From contig CAKQYU010000008.1 of the NCBI GenBank assembly GCA_934293575.1, positions 46,105 to 110,104 of the forward strand: 64,000 nucleotides of DNA, read 5' to 3'. The notes beneath the pieces are model-generated. The model worked only from the letters and a program-made list of their open reading frames with translations. It did no database searches and was not told the origin of the DNA. The DNA is from an uncultured Lachnospiraceae bacterium (GTDB taxonomy: Bacteria > Bacillota > Clostridia > Lachnospirales > Lachnospiraceae). Both the position numbers and the translations under genes were made by a program. Below, piece after piece: positions 7,726-17,102 of the stretch (within the stretch, counting starts at the first letter, position 1; each line of letters begins with the position of its first letter).

Positions 7726-9795
7726 TTAATTCTTTGGACGGTTACATACATGACTACATTCGGAATTACTGCATACCAGCTTATTTCCTTTTTCCAACAT
7801 AATACTTCCACACTTTTCACACATGAATTCAGATGGTTTCTGCCATGTCATAAAATCACAATTCGGATTGTCAATACATCCATAATATTTTCTGCCTTTT
7901 TTGGATTTCTTTAAAACAATGTCTTTTCCGCATTTCGGACAGGCCACGCCGATTTTTTCAAAATACGGTTTTGTAAACCGGCACTCCGGAAATCCCGGAC
8001 ATGCAAGGAACTTACCATGCGGTCCATATTTCACTACAAGATTGCGTCCACATTCATCACATAACTCATCTGTTACTTCATCTTCAATCTTTACATGTTC
8101 CAATTCTTCATTTGCCTGCTTAACTGCCTCATCCAAATCCGGATAAAAGTTTTCGATTACCGTTTTCCATGCAACGGTTCCCTCCTCGATTTTATCCAAT
8201 AACGATTCCAGATTTGCCGTAAAATCAGTATCCACAATAACAGGAAATGCCTTTACCATTATTTTATTAACGGCCTCTCCAATCTCTGTAACATATAAAT
8301 TCCGGTTTTCTTTTACAATATATCTTCTTGCTAAAATTGTAGAGATGGTCGGTGCATAAGTACTCGGACGTCCGATTCCCAATTCTTCCAACTGTTTTAC
8401 CAAAGAACCCTCCGTATAATGTGCCGGTGGCTGGGTAAAATGCTGTTTATCAATAAATTCCTTTAACTGCATTTTGGTATCTTTTTCAACGTCTTTAAAC
8501 AGATTCTTCTGTTCGTCATTCTCATCTTCAATCGCATATACGGTCATGAAACCATCAAAAATCATTTTGGTTGAGGTTGCACTGAATTCATAACCTTCGC
8601 AATCCAGTTTGATGGTCGTGCTTTCATACTGTGCCGCTTCCATTCTGCTTGCCAGAAAACGATTATAAATGAGCTGATATAAGCGGAATTGATCTCTTGT
8701 TAATTGCTCTTTTAACACAATCGGATTCAATTCCACATCCGTAGGTCGGATTGCCTCATGCGCATCCTGTATTTTTTTGTTTGTTTTCGCTTTTTGAACA
8801 GATTCCTTTGCGTATTGTTTTCCGTATTTGGACGAAATATATTCAAATGCGCTCTGATTTGCCTCATCGGATATTCTGGTAGAATCCGTTCTTAAATAAG
8901 TAATCAATCCGACACTGCCCCGTCCTTTGACATCAACACCTTCATATAACTGTTGTGCGATACGCATTGTTTTTCCGGTTGCAAAATTTAATTTTCGTGC
9001 AGCTTCCTGCTGAAGAGTTGAAGTTGTAAACGGTAAAGGCGATTTTTGGGTACGGATATTTTTCTTTATATCTTTTACCTGAAGAGATTTCCCTTTTAAA
9101 TTTTTTAAAATCTCCTGCATTTCTTTTTCAGAATGAATAGATGCTTTTCCGGATGGTGTTTTCATTAATTTTGCTAAGAATGGCTTTTTACTGTTTCCTG
9201 CTAAAACAGAAGCTTCCAATGTCCAATATTCCTCCGGAATAAAAGAATTGATTTCATCTTCTCGATCACAAACAAGGCGTAATGCGACTGACTGTACTCG
9301 TCCGGCGCTTAGTCCACGTTTGATTTTTGCCCACAAAACAGGACTGATTTCATAACCTACCAAACGATCCAAAACTCTTCTTGCCTGTTGTGCATCCACA
9401 AGATTCATATCAATATCTCTGGCTTCTTTGATTGAATTTTTGACTGCAGTCTTTGTAATCTCATTAAAGGTTATTCTTTTGTAATTCTTATTTTCCAATT
9501 TTAAGGCATAGGTTAAATGCCATGAAATTGCTTCTCCCTCGCGGTCCGGGTCAGTTGCAAGATATACTTTATCTGCTTTTTTAACCGCTTTTCGTAAATC
9601 CGACAACAATTCACCTTTTCCGCGTATTGTTATATATTTCGGTTCAAAATCATTTTCAACATCAATTCCCATCTGCGATTTGGGTAAATCCCGGACATGT
9701 CCCATAGAGGCGATAACCTCATAATTACTTCCTAAAAATTTTTTTATTGTCTTAGCTTTTGCCGGTGACTCTACAATCACAAGATTTTTCGCCAT
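7726..9795 (-). CDS. topA: DNA topoisomerase I
   Basis: 689-residue type IA topoisomerase that relaxes negative supercoils. The N-terminal Toprim domain begins VIVESPAKAKTIKKFLG and contains DPDREGEAISWH. The catalytic tyrosine is in YLRTDSTRIS. Three C-terminal zinc ribbons are visible, each with four cysteines (beginning CDEC, CPKC and CEKC). ATG 9793-9795 is 8 nt from GGGAGG; a GTG one codon earlier is possible. It is preceded by dprA with an 18-nt gap and followed by codY. Confidence 0.98.
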   Translation of the reverse strand: MAKNLVIVESPAKAKTIKKFLGSNYEVIASMGHVRDLPKSQMGIDVENDFEPKYITIRGKGELLSDLRKAVKKADKVYLATDPDREGEAISWHLTYALKLENKNYKRITFNEITKTAVKNSIKEARDIDMNLVDAQQARRVLDRLVGYEISPVLWAKIKRGLSAGRVQSVALRLVCDREDEINSFIPEEYWTLEASVLAGNSKKPFLAKLMKTPSGKASIHSEKEMQEILKNLKGKSLQVKDIKKNIRTQKSPLPFTTSTLQQEAARKLNFATGKTMRIAQQLYEGVDVKGRGSVGLITYLRTDSTRISDEANQSAFEYISSKYGKQYAKESVQKAKTNKKIQDAHEAIRPTDVELNPIVLKEQLTRDQFRLYQLIYNRFLASRMEAAQYESTTIKLDCEGYEFSATSTKMIFDGFMTVYAIEDENDEQKNLFKDVEKDTKMQLKEFIDKQHFTQPPAHYTEGSLVKQLEELGIGRPSTYAPTISTILARRYIVKENRNLYVTEIGEAVNKIMVKAFPVIVDTDFTANLESLLDKIEEGTVAWKTVIENFYPDLDEAVKQANEELEHVKIEDEVTDELCDECGRNLVVKYGPHGKFLACPGFPECRFTKPYFEKIGVACPKCGKDIVLKKSKKGRKYYGCIDNPNCDFMTWQKPSEFMCEKCGSIMLEKGNKLVCSNSECSHVCNRPKN

Positions 9796-9812
9796 CACAA
9801 TATCCTCCCGAT

Positions 9813-10925
9813 TTAACCAATTTTAATTCCATAATAATTCCTTGTTGTTTCTATTATGATTCCTAACATAACCAAATGATTTAATGCTTTACATACTTCC
9901 TGAGGTGCTGTTTTTACCTCATAAATGATATCATCTAAATACTTCGGTTCAATTTGCAAACAACTATACACCATTTTTTCCAGTGGCGCAAGTGACATTT
10001 TCCCTGCAAGGTTTTCTACATCCACACTTTCATTTAATTTGGGTATATTCTCATTTGCAAGATTATAGTATTCCAAAATATCACCAATGTCTGTCACCAT
10101 ATGAGCTCCAAGCTTGATTAAATGATTGCATCCTGCACTGTTTTTATCAAGAATCCTTCCGGGAATCGCAAAAATATCCTTTCCCTGTTCCAGTCCCTGA
10201 TCAACCGTAATAAACGTTCCGCTTTTTTTCGTTGCCTCAACAACCAAAATTCCGTCACTCAATCCAGCAATAATACGATTTCTTTCCGGAAACAAAGCCG
10301 CATAAGAACGGGCACCGATATTGTGTTCCGATAATATCCCTCCATTTTGTTCCATCTGAAGGAACAAATCATAATTTTCCTTTGGATATACCTGATCAAT
10401 TCCACCACCAAGAACCCCCAATGTATATCCGTTTGCATTTATTGCTCCTCTATGTCCATATCCATCAATCCCTCTCGCAAGACCACTTACCACATTAAAT
10501 CCGGCTTTCGCCAATTCCTTTCCGAAATATCCGGCAATCTCTTTTCCGTATTGTGTGCAGTTTCTTGCACCGATAACCGCTATTGTTTTTTTATCTACAT
10601 CCGGCAATCGTCCTTTTAAATATAATCCCAGCGGCGGGTCCGGTATCTGATATAATTTTTCCGGATAATCGTTTCCGGAATAATATAAAAACTTAATATT
10701 TCTCTTATTAAGATTTGAAAAACTTTCGTATATAGCTTTCATATCCCTTGAGTCTATAAACTGCCGATATTGTTTTTCCGTTCTGATATAGTTTTGTAAT
10801 TCTTCATCGGAAATATAATAAATTTGTTCCGGTGTCTTGTAATCCTTTAATAATTTATGTAAAGTTTTTCTACTAAATCCGTTTAGGTTCACAAGCCAAT
10901 ACCAATATATTTTCTGATTATCCAT
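9813..10925 (-). CDS. dprA: DNA-processing protein DprA/Smf
   Basis: 370-residue single-strand-DNA-binding protein that loads RecA on incoming DNA during transformation. The Rossmann-like domain is clear: GARNCTQYGKEIAGYFGKEL, VVSGLARGIDGYGHRGA, GGGIDQVYP and GKDIFAIPGRI. A short winged-helix-like tail follows (residues about 300-370). ATG 10923-10925 overlaps nothing and starts 1 nt after the comM stop, so translation is coupled; upstream in-frame ATGs would extend into comM. The comM-dprA pairing is consistent with competence genes, though no com pilus genes lie in the window. Confidence 0.95.
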   Translation of the reverse strand: MDNQKIYWYWLVNLNGFSRKTLHKLLKDYKTPEQIYYISDEELQNYIRTEKQYRQFIDSRDMKAIYESFSNLNKRNIKFLYYSGNDYPEKLYQIPDPPLGLYLKGRLPDVDKKTIAVIGARNCTQYGKEIAGYFGKELAKAGFNVVSGLARGIDGYGHRGAINANGYTLGVLGGGIDQVYPKENYDLFLQMEQNGGILSEHNIGARSYAALFPERNRIIAGLSDGILVVEATKKSGTFITVDQGLEQGKDIFAIPGRILDKNSAGCNHLIKLGAHMVTDIGDILEYYNLANENIPKLNESVDVENLAGKMSLAPLEKMVYSCLQIEPKYLDDIIYEVKTAPQEVCKALNHLVMLGIIIETTRNYYGIKIG

Positions 10926-10926
10926 T

Positions 10927-12453
10927 TTACCCTTCTCCGTTCCTTTCATACATTCGATAAGAAACTGCCTCTTCAATATGATCCGCCGTTACCATGGTTG
11001 AACCCTCTAAATCCGCTATCGTCCTTGCGACTTTTAGTAATTTATTCATTGCCCTTGCGGATAAGGAATATGCCTCAAAAATCTGTTTTTGTATCCGTTT
11101 TTCCTTGTCACCTAACATACAAAACTCAGAAAGAGCCGCATCCGGTATCTGGGAATTAAAATAAATATCCATATTGCGAAATCTTTGTTCCTGTATTTTC
11201 TTGACGTGAACAATTCGTTGCTTGATTTCTTTGGAAGATTCCATCTTATAATTATCGTATAACTCGGAATAACTTAATTTTTTAACGGATACAAACAAAT
11301 CGATGCGATCCAACATAGCATGGGATAATTTGCCCAAATACTGTCTGATCTGATACTCACTGCAATGACAAAGTTTTCTGTCGGGATAATATCCACAAGG
11401 ACAGGGATTCGTTGCGGCAACTAACATAAAATTGCATGGAAATGTATAATTACCGCTAAGTCTTGAAATTGTTACCTGTCTGTTTTCCAAAGGTTGTCGC
11501 ATCATTTCAATGGTATTTCCGTTAAATTCCAATAATTCATCCAAAAACAACACCCCATTATGAGCCAAACTGATTTCGCCGGGTTTTGGTATCCTTCCAC
11601 CTCCAATCAATGCAGTTGATGTAATCGAATGATGCGGCATACGAAACGGACGCCTTTTCATCAATCCTCCGTTGTAGTCTGCCATTTGGCTGGCACTGTA
11701 TATTTTCGTGATTTCGATACTTTCATCATAGGATATATCAGGCATAATGGATGGAATCCGCTTTGCAATCATGGATTTCCCTGCACCCGGAGGACCGGAA
11801 AGCAATATATTATGCATCCCCGCCACGGCAATTTCAATTGCACGTTTGGCGGTTGTCTGGCCTTTCACTGCCGAAAAATCCAAAATATCAGTCAGACCTT
11901 CCTCTGTGTAACTACAATCAAACACTTCTTCCTGCAAGAGTTGTTTTTCCATCAAATGATCAACAACTTCCGATAAATTATGTGCTGCATAAACTTTCAT
12001 CCCCGGAACCAAAACTCCTTCCTTACGATTATCATAAGGAAGGATGACATTATGAAATTGGTTTTTCTTTGCGAAATCGACGATTGATAAAATTCCCGGA
12101 ACCGGACGGATATCCCCATTTAATGACAATTCTCCAATCAACAGTGTATCCTCTAACTTCTCCCTTGCAATATAACCGTATGCTGCAAGTAAAGAAATAC
12201 TGATTGGCAAATCGAATGCAGAACCCTCCTTCCGGATATCCGCAGGTGATAAATTAATTGTAATTCTCTGGGGTTTTAATCGATAACCTGAATTTTTGAT
12301 TGCCGAACGAACCCTGTCGCTGGCTTCCCGAACTTCTGACGCAAGAAATCCTACCATATTAAATACCGGCAGTCCCTCGCTGACATCGGCTTCCACTGTA
12401 ATGAGTCTTCCCTCTACTCCATACAGGGAACCACTAAAAACTTTACTGTACAT
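10927..12453 (-). CDS. comM: ComM/YifB-family AAA+ ATPase (Mg-chelatase-like)
   Basis: 508-residue AAA+ protein of the ComM/YifB family; in transforming bacteria ComM is a helicase that promotes branch migration. The N-terminal ChlI-like domain begins SGSLYGVEGRLITVEADV. Walker A is LLSGPPGAGKSMIAKR, Walker B FLDELLEF, with a Cys-rich loop CPCGYYPDRKLCHC and the C-terminal Mg-chelatase C domain (SARAMNKLLKVARTIADLEG). The start is ATG 12451-12453, 8 nt from AAGGA; an ATG six codons upstream overlaps that site. First gene of the comM-dprA-topA-codY unit. Confidence 0.95.
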   Translation of the reverse strand: MYSKVFSGSLYGVEGRLITVEADVSEGLPVFNMVGFLASEVREASDRVRSAIKNSGYRLKPQRITINLSPADIRKEGSAFDLPISISLLAAYGYIAREKLEDTLLIGELSLNGDIRPVPGILSIVDFAKKNQFHNVILPYDNRKEGVLVPGMKVYAAHNLSEVVDHLMEKQLLQEEVFDCSYTEEGLTDILDFSAVKGQTTAKRAIEIAVAGMHNILLSGPPGAGKSMIAKRIPSIMPDISYDESIEITKIYSASQMADYNGGLMKRRPFRMPHHSITSTALIGGGRIPKPGEISLAHNGVLFLDELLEFNGNTIEMMRQPLENRQVTISRLSGNYTFPCNFMLVAATNPCPCGYYPDRKLCHCSEYQIRQYLGKLSHAMLDRIDLFVSVKKLSYSELYDNYKMESSKEIKQRIVHVKKIQEQRFRNMDIYFNSQIPDAALSEFCMLGDKEKRIQKQIFEAYSLSARAMNKLLKVARTIADLEGSTMVTADHIEEAVSYRMYERNGEG

Positions 12454-12491
12454 GAAAAACATCCTTTCCATCTACAAGTATGAACAGTTTT

Positions 12492-12519
12492 ATTATATGA
12501 TTTTTGAAAGAAAACACAA
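12492..12519 (-). promoter_or_regulatory. Sigma-A type promoter for comM-dprA-topA
   Basis: On the minus strand TTGTGT (12514-12519) and TATAAT (12492-12497) are separated by 16 bp. It lies directly after the nrdR terminator and about 40 nt upstream of the comM start. Confidence 0.6.
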
Positions 12520-12520
12520 G

Positions 12521-12566
12521 AAAAAAGGCATATATTTCACAGAATGTTTAAATATATGCCTTTTCT
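12521..12566 (-). terminator. Intrinsic terminator after nrdR
   Basis: Perfect 13-bp arms (12525-12537 and 12550-12562) with a 12-nt loop; on the minus strand the stem is followed by TTTTTTCTTG. It begins 8 nt after the nrdR stop and closes the rnf-ylmC-nrdR unit. The flanking A and T runs make it potentially bidirectional. Confidence 0.85.
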
Positions 12567-12569
12567 TTA

Positions 12570-13019
12570 TTAATTTAATAATTTTTTCAATTCATCCATA
12601 AAGATATTCACATCTTTAAATTCCCGGTAAACAGATGCAAAACGAACATATGCAACTTCGTCTAAATTCTTTAATTCATCCATTACAATCTCACCGATTA
12701 CCGAACTGTCGATTTCTTTATGCTCTAAATTAAATATCTGTGTTTCAATCCGATCCACACAATTTTCAATCTCTTCTATTGAAATCGGTCGTTTGTGACA
12801 GGATTTGATGACACCGGATTCAATCTTGGAACGATCGTACGTCTCTCTCGTTTTATCCTTCTTAATAATAATTAATGGAATCGTCTCAACCTTTTCGTAT
12901 GTTGTAAAACGCTTTCCGCAATCATCACATTCTCTTCTGCGTCGAATCGAACTGTTATCGTCCGCAGGTCTTGAATCAATTACTCTTGTGTTATCATCAC
13001 CACAAAATGGGCATTTCAT
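12570..13019 (-). CDS. nrdR: Transcriptional repressor NrdR
   Basis: 149-residue nucleotide-sensing repressor of ribonucleotide reductase genes. The N-terminal zinc ribbon uses CPFC and CDDCGKRF with the conserved TRVIDSRPADD linker, and an ATP-cone follows (residues about 48-138, with KKDKTRETYDRSKIESG). Length is typical. AGGAGG precedes ATG 13017-13019. No nrd gene lies in the window. Confidence 0.97.
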   Translation of the reverse strand: MKCPFCGDDNTRVIDSRPADDNSSIRRRRECDDCGKRFTTYEKVETIPLIIIKKDKTRETYDRSKIESGVIKSCHKRPISIEEIENCVDRIETQIFNLEHKEIDSSVIGEIVMDELKNLDEVAYVRFASVYREFKDVNIFMDELKKLLN

Positions 13020-13038
13020 ATGTAAATCCTCCTAAAAA

Positions 13039-13296
13039 TTAATCATCCTTCATAATTGCACGTTCTAAGCATACATCTACCAAAATAATATCCGGTCCGA
13101 TTCTTACAATGTCACACTGGCGGATATAATAACGAACACACTTACCAAAACAGGAAAAGAAACGAACCGGAGCAGGCACAATCAAACCACACAACTGTCC
13201 GCTTGCCGGATCTAACTCTATATCCGCAACACAACCTAATTTCATGCAATCCTTGCAATTAATCACTTCTTTTTGTTTCAAATCAAAAAATGTCAT
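13039..13296 (-). CDS. YlmC/YmxH-family PRC-barrel protein
   Basis: 85-residue protein with the compact beta-rich pattern of the YlmC/YmxH family: KEVINCKDCMKLGCVADIELDPASG, then IVPAP, then a basic RYYIRQCDIVRIGPDIILVD end. Bacillus and Clostridium homologues are small PRC-barrel proteins, some linked to sporulation; the molecular role is not established. The ribosome site (GGAAT) is weak. It precedes nrdR by 19 nt. Confidence 0.8.
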   Translation of the reverse strand: MTFFDLKQKEVINCKDCMKLGCVADIELDPASGQLCGLIVPAPVRFFSCFGKCVRYYIRQCDIVRIGPDIILVDVCLERAIMKDD

Positions 13297-13439
13297 ATTT
13301 TAAGATTCCAATCTATTCTATACAACAAGATATGCCCATTTTTTGAAAATCATTCCATGGAATTGTGATTAACATAACATGTTTACCTAAATGATTATAC
13401 ATTACATATGAAAAAAAATCCAGTTCTTTTCTATTTTTC
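13297..13439. promoter_or_regulatory. Spacer between rnfB and ylmC with candidate promoter
   Basis: 143 nt without a gene. On the minus strand a TGTATAATC -10-like element is present but no good -35 is paired with it. A perfect 12-bp palindrome ATTCCATGGAAT lies at 13352-13363. I see no terminator, so rnf transcripts may also run into ylmC-nrdR. Confidence 0.35.
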
Positions 13440-14237
13440 TTATAAAATAATCTTAACAGGACATTTTTCTTTACATGCACCACAATGCGTACATTTTTCC
13501 TGATCGATATGCGCAAGATTATCTTCTAATACAATTGCATCCTGCGGACAGTTACGTACACACAATCCACAGCCGATACATCCTGCCTGACATACCTTTT
13601 TCACTTCCACACCCTTGTCCTTAGAACTACAGGTTACTCTACAGGTTGCATCTGCAGGTATCAATTCAATCAAATGTCTTGGGCAGGCAGCAACACACTT
13701 TCCGCAAGCTTTACATTTTTCCGAATCTACAACCGCAACACCGTCCACAATCTCAATCGCCTGAAACGGACAAGCCTTTTTGCAGTTGCCAAATCCTGTA
13801 CAGCCATAGGTACATGCCTTAGGACCACCGCCGGGGTTGTTCAATGCCAGCTTACAATCCTTTACTCCGACATATTCATAATTGTCTTTTGCCTTTTCAC
13901 AGGTTCCCGCACATTTTACATAGGCAGTCATTTTTACTGTTTCTTTGGCTGTAACTCCCATAATGTCACTTATAGACTCCGCAACTGCCGCTCCGCCTAC
14001 CGGACAAGCATTTACCGGTGCTTCGTGTTTGGCAATTGCCGCAGCCAATCCGTCACAACCGGGAAAACCGCAGCCTCCACAGTTATTTCCCGGAAGGCAG
14101 GCTCTTACCGCTACTTCTTTTTCGTTTACTTCAACTTCAAATTTTTCTCCTGCAATGCCCAATAGAATTCCGATTACAACACCGGTACCACCAACTATAG
14201 CAACAGCAATCAATACAGATGTAATACTAATTCCCAT
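13440..14237 (-). CDS. rnfB: Rnf complex subunit RnfB
   Basis: 265-residue iron-sulfur subunit that takes electrons from reduced ferredoxin into the Rnf complex. An N-terminal membrane anchor (about 5-27) is followed by the four-Cys motif CGGCGFPGC. Then come a Cys-rich middle domain and at least three ferredoxin-type clusters (CKACGKCVAACP, CIGCGLCVRNCP, CTHCGACKEKCP). GGAGGA precedes ATG 14235-14237. Last gene of rnfCDGEAB, the clostridial order. Confidence 0.97.
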   Translation of the reverse strand: MGISITSVLIAVAIVGGTGVVIGILLGIAGEKFEVEVNEKEVAVRACLPGNNCGGCGFPGCDGLAAAIAKHEAPVNACPVGGAAVAESISDIMGVTAKETVKMTAYVKCAGTCEKAKDNYEYVGVKDCKLALNNPGGGPKACTYGCTGFGNCKKACPFQAIEIVDGVAVVDSEKCKACGKCVAACPRHLIELIPADATCRVTCSSKDKGVEVKKVCQAGCIGCGLCVRNCPQDAIVLEDNLAHIDQEKCTHCGACKEKCPVKIIL

Positions 14238-14249
14238 TTTGTAATCCTC

Positions 14250-14825
14250 CTATTTTATCAAACCCGAAAAACCGAAAAACGCCATTGCCATCAATCCGGC
14301 TGTAATCAATACAATTGGTGTTCCCTGAAACGGTTTCGGTATATCATTATATTCTATCTTTTCACGAATACCTGCCATAATGACAATTGCAATGGTAAAA
14401 CCACAGGCAGTACCAAATCCGTTAACAACCGATTGAATAAAACCATAGGATTTCTGAACATTAATCAATGCAATACCAAGCACCGCACAGTTTGTGGTAA
14501 TCAACGGAAGATAAACACCCAATGCCTGATACAGAGCAGGCATCATCTTTTTTAAGAACATTTCCACAAATTGAACCAATGCCGCAATCACAAGAATAAA
14601 TACAATTGTCTGTAAATAAGTTATATTTAACTTTTCCAAAATAAAAGTATAAATCAAATTGGTCACAGCGGATGCAATTGTGATAACAAAGATAACTGCA
14701 CCACCCATTCCTGCTGCGGTATTTACTTTTTTCGATACACCGATAAACGGACATAAACCCAAAAACTGGCTTAAAACAACATTATTTACCAGTGCAGCAC
14801 CAATCGCAATTAAAAATAAATTCAT
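14250..14825 (-). CDS. rnfA: Rnf complex subunit RnfA
   Basis: 191-residue integral membrane subunit with six hydrophobic spans. The conserved ALVNNVVLSQFLGLCPFIGVS segment (key NNVVLSQFLGLCPF) at 11-30 and TTNCAVLGIAL in the second half carry the cysteines that bind the intramembrane iron-sulfur centre together with RnfE. AGGAGG precedes ATG 14823-14825 at 8 nt. rnfE ends 3 nt upstream. Confidence 0.97.
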   Translation of the reverse strand: MNLFLIAIGAALVNNVVLSQFLGLCPFIGVSKKVNTAAGMGGAVIFVITIASAVTNLIYTFILEKLNITYLQTIVFILVIAALVQFVEMFLKKMMPALYQALGVYLPLITTNCAVLGIALINVQKSYGFIQSVVNGFGTACGFTIAIVIMAGIREKIEYNDIPKPFQGTPIVLITAGLMAMAFFGFSGLIK

Positions 14826-14828
14826 ATG

Positions 14829-15548
14829 CTATGCCTCCTTATCCGGTGTTTTATCATCCACCTTAGCAACTGCTCTTCCGGCACAAAACTGATTCATACA
14901 ACCGGAACATCCGTCTGTTTTTTCACAGGCTGACTGTACCCCATCTGCTGACTGTTCTTTTTTCAGTTTTACCGCATTCTGAACCGCAATCAGACACGCC
15001 AATACAAAAAATGCTCCCGGCGCCAGAATCAGAATTGTAACCGGTTCGTATGCTTTTGGCATAATCTGAAAACCTAATATGGTTCCTGCTCCGAACAATT
15101 CCCTGAAAATTCCGATGGAAGTCAGACCGATTGTAAATCCAAGTCCCATTCCGATTCCATCAAACATGGAAAGCCATACCGAATTTTTGGAAGCATAACT
15201 TTCTGCCCGTCCCAAAATAATACAGTTAACAACAATTAACGGTATATAAATACCCAGACTGTCATATAAGGAAGGAACGAACCCCTCTAGCAAAAACTGT
15301 ACAATTGTTACAAATGACGCCACAATAACAATATATGCCGGAATACGGACTTTATCCGGAATCACTTTCCGCAATGCGGAAATCATCATATTACTTAAAA
15401 TCAATATTACCGTTGTAGTCAATCCCATTCCCAATCCGTTTATGGCGGATGTGGTTACAGCCATTGTCGGACACATTCCAAGCATCTGTACAAAAGTAGG
15501 ATTTTCTGTTATAATACCGCATTTTAATCGTTCTAATGTCTTACTCAT
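14829..15548 (-). CDS. rnfE: Rnf complex subunit RnfE with Cys-rich C-terminal tail
   Basis: 239-residue membrane subunit paralogous to RnfA, with conserved NPTFVQMLGMCPTMAVT near the N terminus and VVNCIILGRAES in the middle. After the last span there is a hydrophilic tail of about 45 residues with a cysteine cluster (CEKTDGCSGCMNQFC). The tail is not needed for the core fold and could bind a metal or cluster; this is inference. ATG 15546-15548 has GGAGG at 7 nt; the preceding ATG is one codon away. Confidence 0.95.
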   Translation of the reverse strand: MSKTLERLKCGIITENPTFVQMLGMCPTMAVTTSAINGLGMGLTTTVILILSNMMISALRKVIPDKVRIPAYIVIVASFVTIVQFLLEGFVPSLYDSLGIYIPLIVVNCIILGRAESYASKNSVWLSMFDGIGMGLGFTIGLTSIGIFRELFGAGTILGFQIMPKAYEPVTILILAPGAFFVLACLIAVQNAVKLKKEQSADGVQSACEKTDGCSGCMNQFCAGRAVAKVDDKTPDKEA

Positions 15549-15559
15549 CATCCCACCTC

Positions 15560-16153
15560 CTATTTTAATGTGCCGATATAATATAATCCGGCATTCACAC
15601 CATTTGTTACTGCATTTGTTGTAATGGTTGCACCGGATAACGCATCAATTTCATTGTCAGCGAATGCACCGTTTTTGGTATATGCAAACTGTGAAACTTC
15701 TTTACCGGAGAACTGATTCTTAAAGTCATCCTCCTTTGCTTTCATACCAAGTCCGGCTGTCTCGCTGATTGATAAGAACGAAATTCCATTCGTTACTCCG
15801 TCCACGGTTACGCCCATTGCAAACTGGATATCTCCTCCATAACCTTCATGGTCAGTCACTGTCACAACATGACCCAATAAATTACCATCCTTATCAAGCA
15901 CCTTCATTGCTTCATTAATGGTTGCGTTATATCCCTGTTTCTGTAACTCCTGCTCAACCGCCTGTTCGTCCAAAGTGATTGCTTCAAAATGATCTGCATT
16001 TTCAAACACAGCCTTATAGGCTTCTTCCTTTGCACGTTGTTGCTCATTTGCAATCGGTGTTTTGGTTATCTCATAAACCAAACCCAATAACAAACCTGCC
16101 ACGACAGTAATCAACATTAAAGAAATGGTATTTTTAATACTTTCACTACTCAT
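15560..16153 (-). CDS. rnfG: Rnf complex subunit RnfG (FMN-binding)
   Basis: 197-residue subunit with one N-terminal membrane span (about 10-28) and an extracytoplasmic FMN-binding domain. The flavinylation motif SGATITT (about 173-179) near the C terminus carries the threonine to which ApbE attaches FMN through a phosphoester bond. It overlaps the rnfD stop by 8 nt. The apbE homologue at 19442 is the probable maturase. Confidence 0.96.
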   Translation of the reverse strand: MSSESIKNTISLMLITVVAGLLLGLVYEITKTPIANEQQRAKEEAYKAVFENADHFEAITLDEQAVEQELQKQGYNATINEAMKVLDKDGNLLGHVVTVTDHEGYGGDIQFAMGVTVDGVTNGISFLSISETAGLGMKAKEDDFKNQFSGKEVSQFAYTKNGAFADNEIDALSGATITTNAVTNGVNAGLYYIGTLK

Positions 16154-17090
16154 GTTTTACTGCCCCCTTTCCAAAAGATTTCGGAACGGTAACACGTTCA
16201 ATTAACGGTACTAATAAATTACCAAGAATAATCGCATAGGAAACACCTTCTGCCGAACCTCCGAAAATACGGAATAAAAATGTAAATAAACCTAATATAA
16301 TTCCAAAAACGATTTTTCCGTTTGGAGTAATCGGAGAAGTTACATAATCGGTAGCCATGAAAAATGCACCAAGCATAAGTCCTCCACCGCACAGGTGCGC
16401 CAATAAATATGATACATCAAATCCTCTTCCGGTAGCGAGTGCATATGCTAAAATAAAAACAGAAAACGAGCCGATGTAAAACAATGGTATCCGGTAGTTA
16501 ATCACACGGCGTACCAGCAAAAAGGCACCACCGATTAATAATGCCAGAGCCGATGTCTCACCAATTGTACCTGCGGAGGTTCCCAAAAACATCGACAACA
16601 CATCAACTGCCTCGCCTGCCTTTAAATTTGCAAGTGGTGTTGCGGTTGTTACCGCATCATAAGTAAATGTTGTCATTCTTCCGGTAAATGATATCAACAA
16701 AAAACATCTGGCAGCCAGTGCCGGATTCATAAAGTTCTGTCCCAGTCCGCCGAATAACTGCTTTACAACAATAATTGCAAAAAAACTTCCCAAAACAGGC
16801 ATCCAGTAAGGAACCTCCGGTGGCAGATTCAACGCAAGCAACAATCCCGTTACTGCAGCCGATAAATCAAGTACCGTATTTTTTCTTTTTGTTATTTTTT
16901 CAAACAAAGCCTCAAAAATCACACAGCTTAAAACGGAAATCAATATTATAATAAATGCCGAACTTCCAAAATTAAAAACTCCAACCACGGTTGCAGGCAT
17001 CAAAGCGACCAATACCTGTCCCATTAAATTTGTTGTTGTTTCTTTATCCCGAATATGGGGCGATGATGATATTTTCATATTCTGTTCCAA
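16146..17090 (-). CDS. rnfD: Rnf complex subunit RnfD
   Basis: About 314-residue membrane subunit related to NqrB. It has multiple hydrophobic spans, a loop with FGGLGQNFMNPALAARCFLL and the covalent-FMN motif region TTATPLANLK. The start is uncertain: a TTG at 17088-17090 is 8 nt from AGGAGG, an ATG at 17076-17078 is further away, and a GTG at 17097-17099 overlaps the ribosome site. rnfC ends a few nt upstream. Electron flow through RnfD is thought to be tied to ion translocation. Confidence 0.95.
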   Translation of the reverse strand: MEQNMKISSSPHIRDKETTTNLMGQVLVALMPATVVGVFNFGSSAFIIILISVLSCVIFEALFEKITKRKNTVLDLSAAVTGLLLALNLPPEVPYWMPVLGSFFAIIVVKQLFGGLGQNFMNPALAARCFLLISFTGRMTTFTYDAVTTATPLANLKAGEAVDVLSMFLGTSAGTIGETSALALLIGGAFLLVRRVINYRIPLFYIGSFSVFILAYALATGRGFDVSYLLAHLCGGGLMLGAFFMATDYVTSPITPNGKIVFGIILGLFTFLFRIFGGSAEGVSYAIILGNLLVPLIERVTVPKSFGKGAVKHE

Positions 17091-17102
17091 ACTCTCCACC
17101 TC

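Noticed and set aside
13313..13516. 67-codon minus-strand frame overlapping the rnfB end
   Set aside because: Overlaps conserved ferredoxin motifs of rnfB out of frame, and no ribosome site fits.
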